Positions 9,380 to 17,931 of a stretch of 64,000 nucleotides of DNA are shown here, piece after piece (the first letter of the stretch is position 1; the number at the start of each line of letters is the position of its first letter). Source of the stretch: Carnobacterium maltaromaticum DSM 20342 (GTDB lineage: Bacteria; Bacillota; Bacilli; Lactobacillales; Carnobacteriaceae); contig NZ_JQMX01000001.1 in the NCBI RefSeq assembly GCF_000744945.1, positions 2,666,001 to 2,730,000 on the forward strand, read 5' to 3'. Under the pieces are notes generated by a model. It ran no database searches. It was not told the DNA's origin and saw only the letters and a list, made by a program, of their open reading frames with translations. Made by a program: the position numbers and the translations under genes.

Positions 9380-10330
9380 ATGATAAAAAAAGCACTTATT
9401 TATATAAGTATTTCTGTGATGGCAGTTTTTTTAGTTGCATGTGGAACGACATCAAAAATGGATAAATCTAGTAAGAATGAAAAAAATCAAACAGAAAGCA
9501 AGCAAAAGAAAAAAGAGGAAAAACAAACGAATTATCAAAAAATTACAGGTGAAAATGTCACCTATTATGTGATGAATCCAGATCCCGTTTTTGGATCAAC
9601 AGCTGTGTTGATTGAAAAGGATGGCAAAGGTTTACTAGTTGATACTCAGTTTTCTAAAGATGATGCAGATAAAACGATTCAATTAATTAAGTCGAAAAAA
9701 ATTGATTTAGAAACCATTTATGTATCTTATAGCGATCCTGATTATTATTTTGGAACAGCTTTTATTCAAGAGGCTTTTCCAACTGCAAAAGTTGTAGCAA
9801 CTGAAGGGACAATTGACCGCATTAAGAGTACGTATGAAAATAAATTAACAGTCTGGGCAGATACATTAAAAGATAAAGCGCCTAAAGAGGTGATTATTCC
9901 AGAAGCCATTGATAACAAGGTAGCATTAGGAAATGAAAAATTTCAAATTACTGGGACAGATAAACCAGTGCTTTATAATGCAACAGATCAGTTAATTTTG
10001 GGCGGTATTCCAGTTTCAACAGATGGGCATTTATTTATGGCTGATACTAAAACGGTTGAGAGCCAAGAAAATTGGATTAATGATCTAACTGGTTTGGAAG
10101 AATTGCAAGCTAAAACAGTTATCCCAGGTCATTTTGGTCAAGGGAATAAATTTACTGCTGATAATATTACATTTACTAAAGACTATATCCAAAAATTTAT
10201 TGAAGTTGAACAATCAAGTCAAACAAGCGCAGAAATTATGCAAAAAATGAAAGCAGCTTATCCTGATTTAGCTGAAGGTTCTTTGGAAATGAGCGCAAAA
10301 GTAGTAACTGGAGAGCAGGCTTGGGATTAA
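9380..10330 (+). CDS. Lipoprotein with metallo-beta-lactamase fold lacking the HxHxDH motif
   Basis: A lipoprotein signal peptide ends in the lipobox LVAC-G, followed by a Lys/Glu-rich linker and a domain of about 260 residues. The domain resembles MBL-fold proteins (YYVMNPDPVFGSTAVLIEKDGKGLLVDTQFS ... VIPGHFGQG). Where active enzymes have HxHxDH it reads YVSYSDPDYYFG, so most zinc ligands are absent, although PGHFG keeps one His. It is probably a surface-anchored binding or degenerate enzyme. Its stop lies 25 bp before a DoxX gene, so the two may be co-transcribed. Activity is unknown. Confidence 0.7.
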   Translation: MIKKALIYISISVMAVFLVACGTTSKMDKSSKNEKNQTESKQKKKEEKQTNYQKITGENVTYYVMNPDPVFGSTAVLIEKDGKGLLVDTQFSKDDADKTIQLIKSKKIDLETIYVSYSDPDYYFGTAFIQEAFPTAKVVATEGTIDRIKSTYENKLTVWADTLKDKAPKEVIIPEAIDNKVALGNEKFQITGTDKPVLYNATDQLILGGIPVSTDGHLFMADTKTVESQENWINDLTGLEELQAKTVIPGHFGQGNKFTADNITFTKDYIQKFIEVEQSSQTSAEIMQKMKAAYPDLAEGSLEMSAKVVTGEQAWD

Positions 10331-10355
10331 AAAATTAAATGGGAGTGATAGATGA

Positions 10356-10745
10356 ATGGGAGAAAATAAAAATAAAGTAAGTATTAGTCTATTGTTGATT
10401 AGAATTATGTTAGGAATTGCGATGGCATTACATGGAATTCAAAAATTTATGAATTTATCAGACACAACAGATTTCTTTGTAAGCTTAGGCTTGCCAAGTT
10501 TTATGCCGATAATTATTGCCTTAATTGAAGTTGTCGGTGGTATTTTTATGATTATTGGTTTGTTGGTTCCGTTAGTTTCATTAGGTTTCATTGCAATATT
10601 GGGAACAGCTATCTTTATGTTGAAATCAACAAGTGGTTTTGTTAATGGGTATGAATTAGAGCTTTTATTGATTGTTATGAGCATTGCAAGTGGATATGCA
10701 CATCTGAATAAAAAAATCATTCAATTTATGCCTCCTAGTGCATAA
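10356..10745 (+). CDS. DoxX-family membrane protein
   Basis: The 129-residue protein has four hydrophobic helices, with the DoxX signature region RIMLGIAMALHGIQKF near the start and GGIFMIIGLLVPLVSLGF in the middle. DoxX proteins are small membrane components, some tied to oxidoreductases. It follows the MBL-fold lipoprotein by 25 bp. RBS GGGAGTG precedes the start. Its precise role is not known. Confidence 0.8.
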   Translation: MGENKNKVSISLLLIRIMLGIAMALHGIQKFMNLSDTTDFFVSLGLPSFMPIIIALIEVVGGIFMIIGLLVPLVSLGFIAILGTAIFMLKSTSGFVNGYELELLLIVMSIASGYAHLNKKIIQFMPPSA

Positions 10746-10758
10746 AAGAAACTACAAT

Positions 10759-10790
10759 AAAAAGAGACAGAGCACACTCTGTCTCTTTTT
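10759..10790. terminator. Bidirectional terminator
   Basis: Arms AAAAAGAGACAGAG and CTCTGTCTCTTTTT flank a CACA loop, serving both doxX (+) and the YebC-family gene (-). Confidence 0.9.
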
Positions 10791-10794
10791 ATTA

Positions 10795-11514
10795 TTATTC
10801 GCCTAAATCAACGTTGTGATAAACTTTTTGAACGTCATCTAAATCCTCTAAAGCATCAATTAATTTCTCGAAATTGACTAAATCATCACCTTCAAGAGTG
10901 ACTTCGTTTTGTGGCAACATTTCTGTTTCAGCAACTGTGAATTCTTCAATGCCACTCGCTTTTAGTGCTTCTTGAACGGCGTGGAAATCAGCTGGCTCAG
11001 CATAAATAATCGCTTGACCATCTTCTTCTAAAATATCTCGTACGTCAAGATCTGCTTCCATTAGAATTTCTAATAGCTCATCTGCATCTTTTCCTTCGAC
11101 ACCAAAAACAGCTGTGTTGTCGAACATGTAAGCAACAGCCCCACTAACACCCATGTTTCCGCCATTTTTACCATAAGCAGCACGGACATCTGAGGCAGTA
11201 CGATTGACATTATTTGTTAGTGCATCCACAATAATCATAGAACCATTTGGTCCAAAGCCTTCGTAGCGTAGCTCAGAATAATTGTCTTCATCATTTCCTT
11301 TGGCTTTTTCAATTGCCCGATCAATAATATGTTTAGGTACATTATAGGTTTTTGCTCGCTCAATGACGAATCGTAATTTTTGATTAGTATGAGGATCAGG
11401 ATCACCTTGCTTTGCAGCTACATAGATTTCAATACCGAATTTTGCATAGATACGACTGGTATTCGTATCTTTTGATGCTTTTTTGTCTTTAATATTTGCC
11501 CATTTACGACCCAT
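10795..11514 (-). CDS. YebC/PmpR-family transcriptional/translational regulator
   Basis: The 239-residue protein starts [16 protein letters not shown], a hallmark of the family. The central [15 protein letters not shown] and the acidic C-terminal region are also typical. The ATG at 11514 is chosen because AAGGTGA lies upstream; the ORF extends further 5' only by chance. YebC proteins act as DNA-binding regulators and, in some bacteria, help ribosomes translate proline stretches. It is monocistronic on the minus strand. Confidence 0.9.
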   Translation of the reverse strand: MGRKWANIKDKKASKDTNTSRIYAKFGIEIYVAAKQGDPDPHTNQKLRFVIERAKTYNVPKHIIDRAIEKAKGNDEDNYSELRYEGFGPNGSMIIVDALTNNVNRTASDVRAAYGKNGGNMGVSGAVAYMFDNTAVFGVEGKDADELLEILMEADLDVRDILEEDGQAIIYAEPADFHAVQEALKASGIEEFTVAETEMLPQNEVTLEGDDLVNFEKLIDALEDLDDVQKVYHNVDLGE

Positions 11515-11720
11515 ATTTTCACTCACCTTCTGATTTAAAATTCGCTTTACCATGTATCATTATACTGTTAAATGTAGGATTTGTTAAGGTCTTTTTTTAG
11601 AGTGGGTTTATAATTATCCAATCAGGTCGAAATTGGAATATAAAGTGAGATTCGTGGTAAACTACTATTAGAGAACTTGTGAAAAAAATTCTATCAACTA
11701 TGAAGGCTAGAGGTGCTCTT

Positions 11721-12281
11721 ATGAAGGATTCATTCATTACTAAAAAAGCTATTTCTGATGCGTTAATCGAACTGTGCCATTATAAGCGTTTTGATAAAAT
11801 TAGTATTGCGGATATTACAGATAAATGTAGATTAAATCGTCAAACACTCTATTATCATTTTTCAGATAAGTATGATTTGTTGGAGTGGACGTATCAAGTA
11901 GGTGCTTTTAGCTATTTAGCTGAAGGAGTAACACTGGAAAATTGGGAAGAACATGTTTTAAAAATGTTGATTGAAATCAAAGAGAAAGCTGATTTTTATC
12001 AAAATACAGTTAGCAGTGATTCTGAAATTTTATCAGCTTGTTTTTCTAAAGTGACAAGTACACTCTTTATGGAATTATTTGAGCGTTTAGATTTGGAGAA
12101 TCACGTCAGTCAGGCAGATAGGTGTTTTTATGCCCGCTTCTTTTCTTATGGGTGTTGCGGTGTTTTAGTTGATTGGATTAAAGTTGGGATGAAAGAAACT
12201 CCTGAAACGATTGCGACTCAATTCGTTCGTTTAGCCAATGATACTGAACTGTTAGCCTATCAACGGTTACATGAAGGTTAA
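11721..12281 (+). CDS. TetR-family regulator, probably of the oleate hydratase gene
   Basis: The 186-residue protein has the N-terminal HTH (AISDALIELCHYKRFDKISIADITDKCRLNRQTLYYHFSDKYDL), with the YYHF motif of TetR proteins, and a C-terminal ligand domain like the DhaS group. The ATG at 11721 follows AGAGGTG; the GTG at 11679 lacks an RBS. It lies just upstream of oleate hydratase, with palindromes between them. Regulation of that gene by a fatty-acid ligand is inferred. Confidence 0.8.
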   Translation: MKDSFITKKAISDALIELCHYKRFDKISIADITDKCRLNRQTLYYHFSDKYDLLEWTYQVGAFSYLAEGVTLENWEEHVLKMLIEIKEKADFYQNTVSSDSEILSACFSKVTSTLFMELFERLDLENHVSQADRCFYARFFSYGCCGVLVDWIKVGMKETPETIATQFVRLANDTELLAYQRLHEG

Positions 12282-12303
12282 CAAATAACTCAATTTTATT
12301 ACT

Positions 12304-12337
12304 AGACAATTGTCTTGTTTTGTCTGAATTTAAGACA
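12304..12337. promoter_or_regulatory. Candidate TetR operator palindromes
   Basis: AGACAATTGTCT (12304-12315) is a perfect palindrome. TGTCT-N7-AGACA (12321-12337) follows, giving repeated AGACA/TGTCT half-sites between the TetR gene and oleate hydratase. A TATACT -10 lies at 12379-12384. Confidence 0.55.
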
Positions 12338-12417
12338 GTTCTTATAGATTGGCTAGAGTCAGTTCCGACTTTTTAAGATATACTCGTTTTATTAAGTAAA
12401 ACGGGAGGGATTTTAGG

Positions 12418-14118
12418 ATGAGTAAAAAAACAATCGGACTAATCGCAGCTGGTGCAACAGTTTTAGGTGCTGCCTATGGAACAAAAAAATTGCAAGAAGG
12501 CAAAGTTCAAGCAGATGAAAAAAAGGTAGATGAAGAAATAAAAGCGCGTTATTATGGCGACAAGCAAGTTTATTTTATTGGCGGTGGAATTGGTAGTTTA
12601 TCAGGGGCTGCGTATTTGATTCGTGATGCAAATTTTGCAGGTAAAAATATTCACATTATTGAAGGTATGGACATTCTAGGTGGAAGTAATGACGGTTCTG
12701 GAACGATGAAGGATGGCTTTTTATGTCGTGGAGGCCGGATGTTAAATGAAGAAACCTATGAAAATTTCTGGGAGTTATTTGCTAGTATTCCTTCTTTAGA
12801 AATGCCAAATCAAAGTGTGACAGAAGAAATTTTAAATTTTGATCATTTACATCCAACTCATGCTCAAGCTCGATTAATTGATAAAGACCGGACTATTTTA
12901 GATGCGCATTCAATGGGATTTGACAACAATGACCGAGCATTAATGACAAAATTATTAGCAATGCCAGAAGATAAATTAGACAATAAAACAATTGAAGAAT
13001 GGTTTGGACCACATTTCTTTGAAACCAATTTCTGGTTTATGTGGCAAACTACCTTTGCATTCCAAAAATGGAGTAGCTTGTTTGAATTTCGTCGTTATAT
13101 GAATCGAATGATGTTAGAATTCAGTCGAATCGATACACTTGAAGGTGTGACACGCACTCGTTTTAATCAATATGAAAGTCTTATATTGCCATTAAAGGAT
13201 TACTTGGATAAACATCAAGTTGATTTCAGCATGAATAAAACTGTAACAGATATTGATTTTAAAGATGGAGAAGGAATTACTGCCGAAACACTCCACTTTT
13301 CTGATGGATCAACAATTGACTTAAATGCTGGCGATGTTGTGATGATGACGAATGCGTGCATGACAGATAGTACGACAGAAGGTGATTTTAATACACCTGC
13401 TCCAGTGCCAGAAGAACGTCCAATTTCAGGAGAATTATGGTATAAAATTGCTCAAAAGAAAGCTAATTTAGGCAATCCTGAGCCATTCTTTGCACATGAG
13501 TCTGAAACGAATTGGCAAAGTTTTACGGTGACAAATCGTGGGGATGAATTATTGAAACGGATTGAACGCTTTACTGGAAATATTCCAGGTAGTGGTGCTT
13601 TGATGACGTTTAAAGATTCTAATTGGTTAATGAGTATTGTTGTTGCAGCGCAACCTCATTTTAAAGCTCAAGATGCGAATACAACTATTTTCTGGGGTTA
13701 TGGTTTATACCCAGATCGCATTGGGGATTATGTAAAAAAACCAATGAAAGAGTGTACTGGGGAAGAAATTTTATATGAATTAATCTGTCATTTGAAATGG
13801 GAAGAAGACTGGGAAGACATTAAAGCAGATGTTGTGAATGTCATTCCATGTTACATGCCTTATATCGATGCACAATTCCAACCTCGTGCAATGAGTGATC
13901 GTCCACAAGTTGTACCAGAAGGAAGTACGAATTTTGCGATGATTAGCCAATTTGTAGAGATTCCAAAAGATATGGTCTTTACAGAAGAATATTCTGTTCG
14001 TGCTGCACGAATTGCGGTATATACGCTATTTGATATTAACAAAAAAATTATACCGGTGACTCCTCATAATAAAGATCCTAAAGTATTAGCTAAAGCAACT
14101 CAAACCATGTTTAGATAG
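12418..14118 (+). CDS. ohyA: Oleate hydratase (myosin-cross-reactive antigen family)
   Basis: This FAD-dependent hydratase adds water to the cis-9 double bond of oleic acid, giving 10-hydroxystearic acid, and helps detoxify unsaturated fatty acids. The dinucleotide motif is GGGIGSLSG (from about residue 55). Family signatures follow: HIIEGMDILGGSNDG, FLCRGGRMLNEETYENFW and MTNACMTDSTTEGD. The 566-residue length is typical of the family. The first 25 residues are hydrophobic with Lys on both sides (KKTIGLIAAGATVLGAAYGTKK), so it may be membrane-associated. RBS ACGGGAGGG precedes the ATG. A TetR gene upstream probably controls it. Confidence 0.95.
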   Translation: MSKKTIGLIAAGATVLGAAYGTKKLQEGKVQADEKKVDEEIKARYYGDKQVYFIGGGIGSLSGAAYLIRDANFAGKNIHIIEGMDILGGSNDGSGTMKDGFLCRGGRMLNEETYENFWELFASIPSLEMPNQSVTEEILNFDHLHPTHAQARLIDKDRTILDAHSMGFDNNDRALMTKLLAMPEDKLDNKTIEEWFGPHFFETNFWFMWQTTFAFQKWSSLFEFRRYMNRMMLEFSRIDTLEGVTRTRFNQYESLILPLKDYLDKHQVDFSMNKTVTDIDFKDGEGITAETLHFSDGSTIDLNAGDVVMMTNACMTDSTTEGDFNTPAPVPEERPISGELWYKIAQKKANLGNPEPFFAHESETNWQSFTVTNRGDELLKRIERFTGNIPGSGALMTFKDSNWLMSIVVAAQPHFKAQDANTTIFWGYGLYPDRIGDYVKKPMKECTGEEILYELICHLKWEEDWEDIKADVVNVIPCYMPYIDAQFQPRAMSDRPQVVPEGSTNFAMISQFVEIPKDMVFTEEYSVRAARIAVYTLFDINKKIIPVTPHNKDPKVLAKATQTMFR

Positions 14119-14262
14119 GTGTGGAAAAAGCTGCTCTGATTCGTCTAAACTGGAAGGAAATACAGTCAATCGTGAACTTTCGATTGAGGAGATTTTCTGA
14201 AGTTTACGAGAATCAAGCTTTTGTAACCAGATAAAGATAGGTGTGGAAACGATTCGTCTAAA
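14113..14262 (+). repeat. Short direct repeat downstream of ohyA
   Basis: ATAGGTGTGGAAA and GATTCGTCTAAA occur together at the ohyA stop region (about 14116-14149) and again near 14237-14262, where a 10-nt insert between them is missing. The roughly 120 bp between holds no gene. It looks like a partial local duplication or an unrecognised small repeat. Confidence 0.5.
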
Positions 14263-14270
14263 TAAAACTG

Positions 14271-14314
14271 AAAACCCAAGACAGCCTCCATTAGTAGGAG
14301 CTGTCTTGGGTTTT
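14271..14314. terminator. Bidirectional terminator between ohyA and the HAD gene
   Basis: Arms AAAACCCAAGACAGC and GCTGTCTTGGGTTTT pair perfectly. Confidence 0.9.
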
Positions 14315-14317
14315 AGT

Positions 14318-15136
14318 TTATTTCAATACGAATTTATTAATTACAGCCGCAACCGCATGTTCCCTAAAAGTTTCAGATGCAATATAATTAGCAGCTTTTT
14401 TTACATCAGGAGTTCCATTTTGAACACTAACTCCAAGTTCGGCAGCTTTTATCATCGTCAAATCATTTGTATTGTCTCCGATTGCAATCGTTTGGTTATG
14501 AGGAATTCCAAGTCGATCTGCTAAGCGTAATAAGGCAGAACCTTTGTTGACTCCTTGATGATTAAATTCAATATATCGATTTGATGAATAGCTGATATCA
14601 AATGCATCTTGAACAATAGGAGTAATATCTGCGTGGATTTGTTCTAAATAATGTTTATCTAGATTTTGATACAAAACTTTAACCAAGGGAATATCACGTA
14701 AAAACTCAATTGAGGGTTCGATTAGTTCAATGCAATTGTTGATACGACCATTAAGATACGCTTTTTCTTCTTCGTGAAAATTGTAAATATAGACGTCGTC
14801 TTCTGTATAGATATGCATACAAACATCATAATTTAGACCAAAATTAAAAAGTTGCTCGCCTTGTTCAAAAGTAATGCCATTGAACTCTAAGACTTGATTG
14901 TTTTTATTTTCAGTAATAACTCCGCCATTAAATGAAATCACATATTCTGCTGGTAAATCTGCTAACCCTAATTCGACTAAGGTATCTTGAACCGTTCGAT
15001 AACCACGACCTGTTGCGATAACGAATTTGACACCTTTTTGTTGAGCTTGATGGATGGCTAATTTATTTTCTTTCGATACTTGTTTATCTTCACCAATGAG
15101 TGTTTCATCTAAATCACAAGCAATTAATTGATACAT
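14318..15136 (-). CDS. Cof-type HAD-superfamily phosphatase
   Basis: The 272-residue protein opens with LIACDLDETLIGEDKQVS, giving the nucleophile/acid pair D-x-D of HAD phosphatases. Motif II/III features follow (VIATGRGYRT; NKGSALLRLADRLGIP), with the metal site GDNTNDLTMI near the C-terminus. The C2B-type cap places it among Cof/YidA sugar-phosphate or nucleotide phosphatases. RBS AGGAGGAATG lies upstream. Its substrate cannot be deduced. Confidence 0.88.
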   Translation of the reverse strand: MYQLIACDLDETLIGEDKQVSKENKLAIHQAQQKGVKFVIATGRGYRTVQDTLVELGLADLPAEYVISFNGGVITENKNNQVLEFNGITFEQGEQLFNFGLNYDVCMHIYTEDDVYIYNFHEEEKAYLNGRINNCIELIEPSIEFLRDIPLVKVLYQNLDKHYLEQIHADITPIVQDAFDISYSSNRYIEFNHQGVNKGSALLRLADRLGIPHNQTIAIGDNTNDLTMIKAAELGVSVQNGTPDVKKAANYIASETFREHAVAAVINKFVLK

Positions 15137-15252
15137 AAACGCATTCCTCCTAATTTGTTTCTTTCTCTATCATAAGCTGTGTAATGGATACCATGTCAAG
15201 TTTTATTTGTGTTATACTCAAGCTACTTATTTTAAACAAAGGAGTTGGATTT

Positions 15253-15450
15253 ATGGAAGCTTTTCGTAAATTTATTCGGAAAAATCGTTTAACTTTTTTT
15301 ATTGGTAACTTTATTGCCGCTATTTTTATTGTTGCCATAGCTGATTTAGTTTTTGGAAGTCAGCCTACTATCATCCAGACAGTAGTCTACGCTTTTGTCA
15401 TAGCAACGGCATTTAGTATTTTTTATAAACCAGATCAAAAGGATAAATAA
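15253..15450 (+). CDS. Small two-helix membrane protein (65 aa)
   Basis: The ATG at 15253 follows AAAGGAG. The product starts MEAFRKFIRKNRLTFFIGNF and has two hydrophobic helices (IGNFIAAIFIVAIADLVFG and TVVYAFVIATAFSIFY) and a charged tail. No known family is recognised. It stands alone between the HAD gene and the NlpC/P60 gene. Confidence 0.65.
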   Translation: MEAFRKFIRKNRLTFFIGNFIAAIFIVAIADLVFGSQPTIIQTVVYAFVIATAFSIFYKPDQKDK

Positions 15451-15469
15451 TATAAGATTGTACATTTTT

Positions 15470-15497
15470 ACTGTGGATTTATCCGCAGTTTTTTTAT
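15470..15497 (+). terminator. Terminator of the small membrane protein gene
   Basis: ACTGTGGA and TCCGCAGT arms with a TTTA loop, followed by seven T. Confidence 0.8.
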
Positions 15498-15633
15498 TTT
15501 TTCTACACAAAGGTACAAATTAAATTCTTAAGATTAGTGGATAATAGCCTTTGCAGAAGCAATAAAAAAATACATATGCTATACTAATAAAGTAGTTGTA
15601 CATAGATAATTAAACAAATCAGGAGGGGAAAAA

Positions 15634-16929
15634 ATGCAGAAAAAAGCAATGAAATTAGTGGTACTTGGCTTATTGTCTACTTCCGTGCTTAATATGTCTT
15701 TAAGTGTTTGGGCAGATGAGCTGGATAATAAAATCACTTCAAAAGAAACAAAAATTAATGAGGTTGCCCAACAAGAACAAAAAGTAGAGGCAGAATTGAA
15801 ATCGGTCCAAACAGATATGGCAACAATAGAAAATACGGCGATTGAATTAGCAACAAAAGAAAAAGGGTTAAATCAAGATAAGCAACGGTTAAATGAAAAT
15901 ATTGAAAAATTAACGACAATCATCGATCAAAGAGAAGTTGAAATAGCTAATCAAGCTCGAGCAGCTCAAGTTAATGGCGATCCAGCTAATTATTTGCGAA
16001 TGATTACAGAAGCTACTTCAATATCTGAAGTTTTAGGAAGAATTCATGCAGTCTGGACGCTAATTTCTGCAAATACATCTATTCTTAAAACACAAGAGCA
16101 AGACAAAAAATTGGTAGAAGCGAGCCAATTTGAAATTGATATGACCATTAAGAAACTAAATGAAACCATTTTAGCATCAGAGAAAAAGAAATCTGAGCTG
16201 CAAAATAAGCAATTGCAACAAGTTGTTTTACAAAGTGACTTAGCAGCAAGACGTAGTACAGAGGAAGAGCAAAAAAATAAATATATTGGCGAAAAAGAAG
16301 CGGCACAATTACAACAAGCTGAGAATGAGCGTTTGAAGAAAGTTGCAGATGAGCAAAAACTAGCTGAAGAAAAAGCTTTGGCTGCAGCAGCTAACAAAAA
16401 AACGGAGGATGAAAAAGTTCAAGCATCTAACCCGACGCCTGTTAGTGTCGTAGAACCAGAAAAACCTTTGGAAGTAACTCCGCCTGCACAACCTCAAGTA
16501 CCAGCACCCACACCGGATCCTCCAACGGTTGGTTATAATGTACCAGCGTTATTAGCGGAGGCCCAGAAATGGATTGGAACACCTTATTCTTGGGGTGGTG
16601 GAAATACAAATGGTCCAAGTTTAGGGTTTGGGGAAGGTGCCAATACAGTCGGTTTTGATTGTTCAAGTTTTGTTCAATATGTCTTTGGGCGTTTGGGAAT
16701 TGGCTTGCCACGAACTACCTATCAACAAGAATATCAAGGAACCTATTTAGAATTAAGTCAGCTTCAAGCTGGTGATTTAATCTTTTGGGGTGGTCGAGGA
16801 TCGACCCATCATGTAGGGATTTATATGGGCGGGAACCAGTATATTCATGCACCTGAAACTGGTGACGTAGTGAAAACTTCGAGTGTTTCTTCCTATAATC
16901 CACCAAGTTTTGGTGTCCGTGTTCGATAA
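15634..16929 (+). CDS. Secreted NlpC/P60 peptidoglycan endopeptidase with coiled-coil N-terminus
   Basis: A signal peptide (cleavage near VWADEL) leads into a long coiled coil (about residues 30-255) rich in Glu, Lys and Gln, as in PcsB/SagA/P45-type hydrolases. A Pro-rich linker (about 265-300) follows. The C-terminal NlpC/P60 domain has catalytic Cys343 in FDCSSF, His393 in THHVGIYMG and the third polar residue in YIHAP. It cleaves gamma-D-Glu-containing stem peptides, probably during cell separation. RBS AGGAGGGG precedes the ATG. It has its own promoter region and terminator, and the gene is complete. Confidence 0.92.
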   Translation: MQKKAMKLVVLGLLSTSVLNMSLSVWADELDNKITSKETKINEVAQQEQKVEAELKSVQTDMATIENTAIELATKEKGLNQDKQRLNENIEKLTTIIDQREVEIANQARAAQVNGDPANYLRMITEATSISEVLGRIHAVWTLISANTSILKTQEQDKKLVEASQFEIDMTIKKLNETILASEKKKSELQNKQLQQVVLQSDLAARRSTEEEQKNKYIGEKEAAQLQQAENERLKKVADEQKLAEEKALAAAANKKTEDEKVQASNPTPVSVVEPEKPLEVTPPAQPQVPAPTPDPPTVGYNVPALLAEAQKWIGTPYSWGGGNTNGPSLGFGEGANTVGFDCSSFVQYVFGRLGIGLPRTTYQQEYQGTYLELSQLQAGDLIFWGGRGSTHHVGIYMGGNQYIHAPETGDVVKTSSVSSYNPPSFGVRVR

Positions 16930-16979
16930 GATAAGCTCTAGCTAAAGTTATAAATCTATCAATGAACTAACCGAAAGAC

Positions 16980-17018
16980 GGCTACTTACTTCTGATGACA
17001 AGTCAAAGGGAAGTAGCC
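16980..17018 (+). terminator. Hairpin after the NlpC/P60 gene
   Basis: GGCTACTT and AAGTAGCC arms with a long loop and a CTATTTCTATTT tail. Confidence 0.55.
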
Positions 17019-17047
17019 CTATTTCTATTTGATACTGGAGGGGGAAA

Positions 17048-17887
17048 ATGTTTATGGTGTATGCAGATTACCATGTTCATAGCGATTATAGTGATGATTC
17101 TTGGTATTTAATGGAAGATGTTGTAAAAGATGCCATTCAACTTGGTTTAGAAGAAATATGTTTTACTGATCATGTAGATTATGGCGTCAAACCAGATTGG
17201 CAGCCAGAAGATATATTTCAAATAGGAGCGAATAAAGAGGTTAAGAATGTTCACTATGACTTATATTTTTCTGAATTAGAAAGGTTGACCAAAAAATATG
17301 CAGATCAAATAAGAATAAAGACTGGCTTAGAATTTGGTATGCAAGTTCATACAATTGAGCCATTTGAAAAGCTTTACCACTCCCACTCTTTTGATTTTAT
17401 TTTGCTATCAATCCATCAAATTGAAGATCAGGAATTTTGGTTAGGAGAGTTTCAAAAAGGACGTACTCATGAGGAAGTTTATGATTGTTATTATAATGAA
17501 ATGTTGCAACTAGTGACTGCTTATCAAGATTATAGCGTACTCGCTCATATGGATTTAGTCAGACGTTATTTAGACAAGGAAGTTGATCTATTTCATTACA
17601 GTAAAGCTAAAATAGAAAAGATCCTTAAAATTGTGATTGCCAATAATAAAGGAATTGAACTAAATACCTCTTCGGAGCGCTATGAAATCAATGGTTTAAC
17701 TCCTTCTATTGAAATTCTAAAACTGTATCATGAACTTGGTGGCAAGATTATTACAATCGGAAGTGATAGCCATAAGCCTGAACATTTAGCATGGAAAATC
17801 AAAGAATCGAAAGAATTGTTGAAAAGTATTGGTTATACACAGTTCTGTACCTTTGATAAGATGGAACCTATTTTTCATGATTTATAA
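17048..17887 (+). CDS. PHP-domain phosphatase (HisJ/histidinol-phosphatase-like)
   Basis: The 279-residue protein starts YADYHVHSDYSDDS, the metal-binding HxH of PHP domains. More ligands are in CFTDHVDYG, LEFGMQVH, LAHMDLVRR and IGSDSHKPE. The family includes histidinol-phosphate phosphatase and related phosphoesterases. No other histidine-biosynthesis gene is near, so the real substrate may differ. RBS GGAGGGGG precedes the start. A bidirectional terminator follows. Confidence 0.85.
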   Translation: MFMVYADYHVHSDYSDDSWYLMEDVVKDAIQLGLEEICFTDHVDYGVKPDWQPEDIFQIGANKEVKNVHYDLYFSELERLTKKYADQIRIKTGLEFGMQVHTIEPFEKLYHSHSFDFILLSIHQIEDQEFWLGEFQKGRTHEEVYDCYYNEMLQLVTAYQDYSVLAHMDLVRRYLDKEVDLFHYSKAKIEKILKIVIANNKGIELNTSSERYEINGLTPSIEILKLYHELGGKIITIGSDSHKPEHLAWKIKESKELLKSIGYTQFCTFDKMEPIFHDL

Positions 17888-17926
17888 TAAAAAGCAGCTG
17901 AGAAATTTTCTCAGCTGCTTTTTTTT
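17888..17926. terminator. Bidirectional terminator between PHP gene and mgtA
   Basis: AAAAAGCAGCTGAGAA and TTCTCAGCTGCTTTTTT arms, with T-runs on both strands. Confidence 0.9.
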
Positions 17927-17931
17927 ACGAC

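Noticed and set aside
16044..16397. 117-aa minus-strand ORF inside the NlpC/P60 gene
   Set aside because: Cys- and Phe-rich, antisense to a clear coiled-coil coding region; shadow of the real gene.
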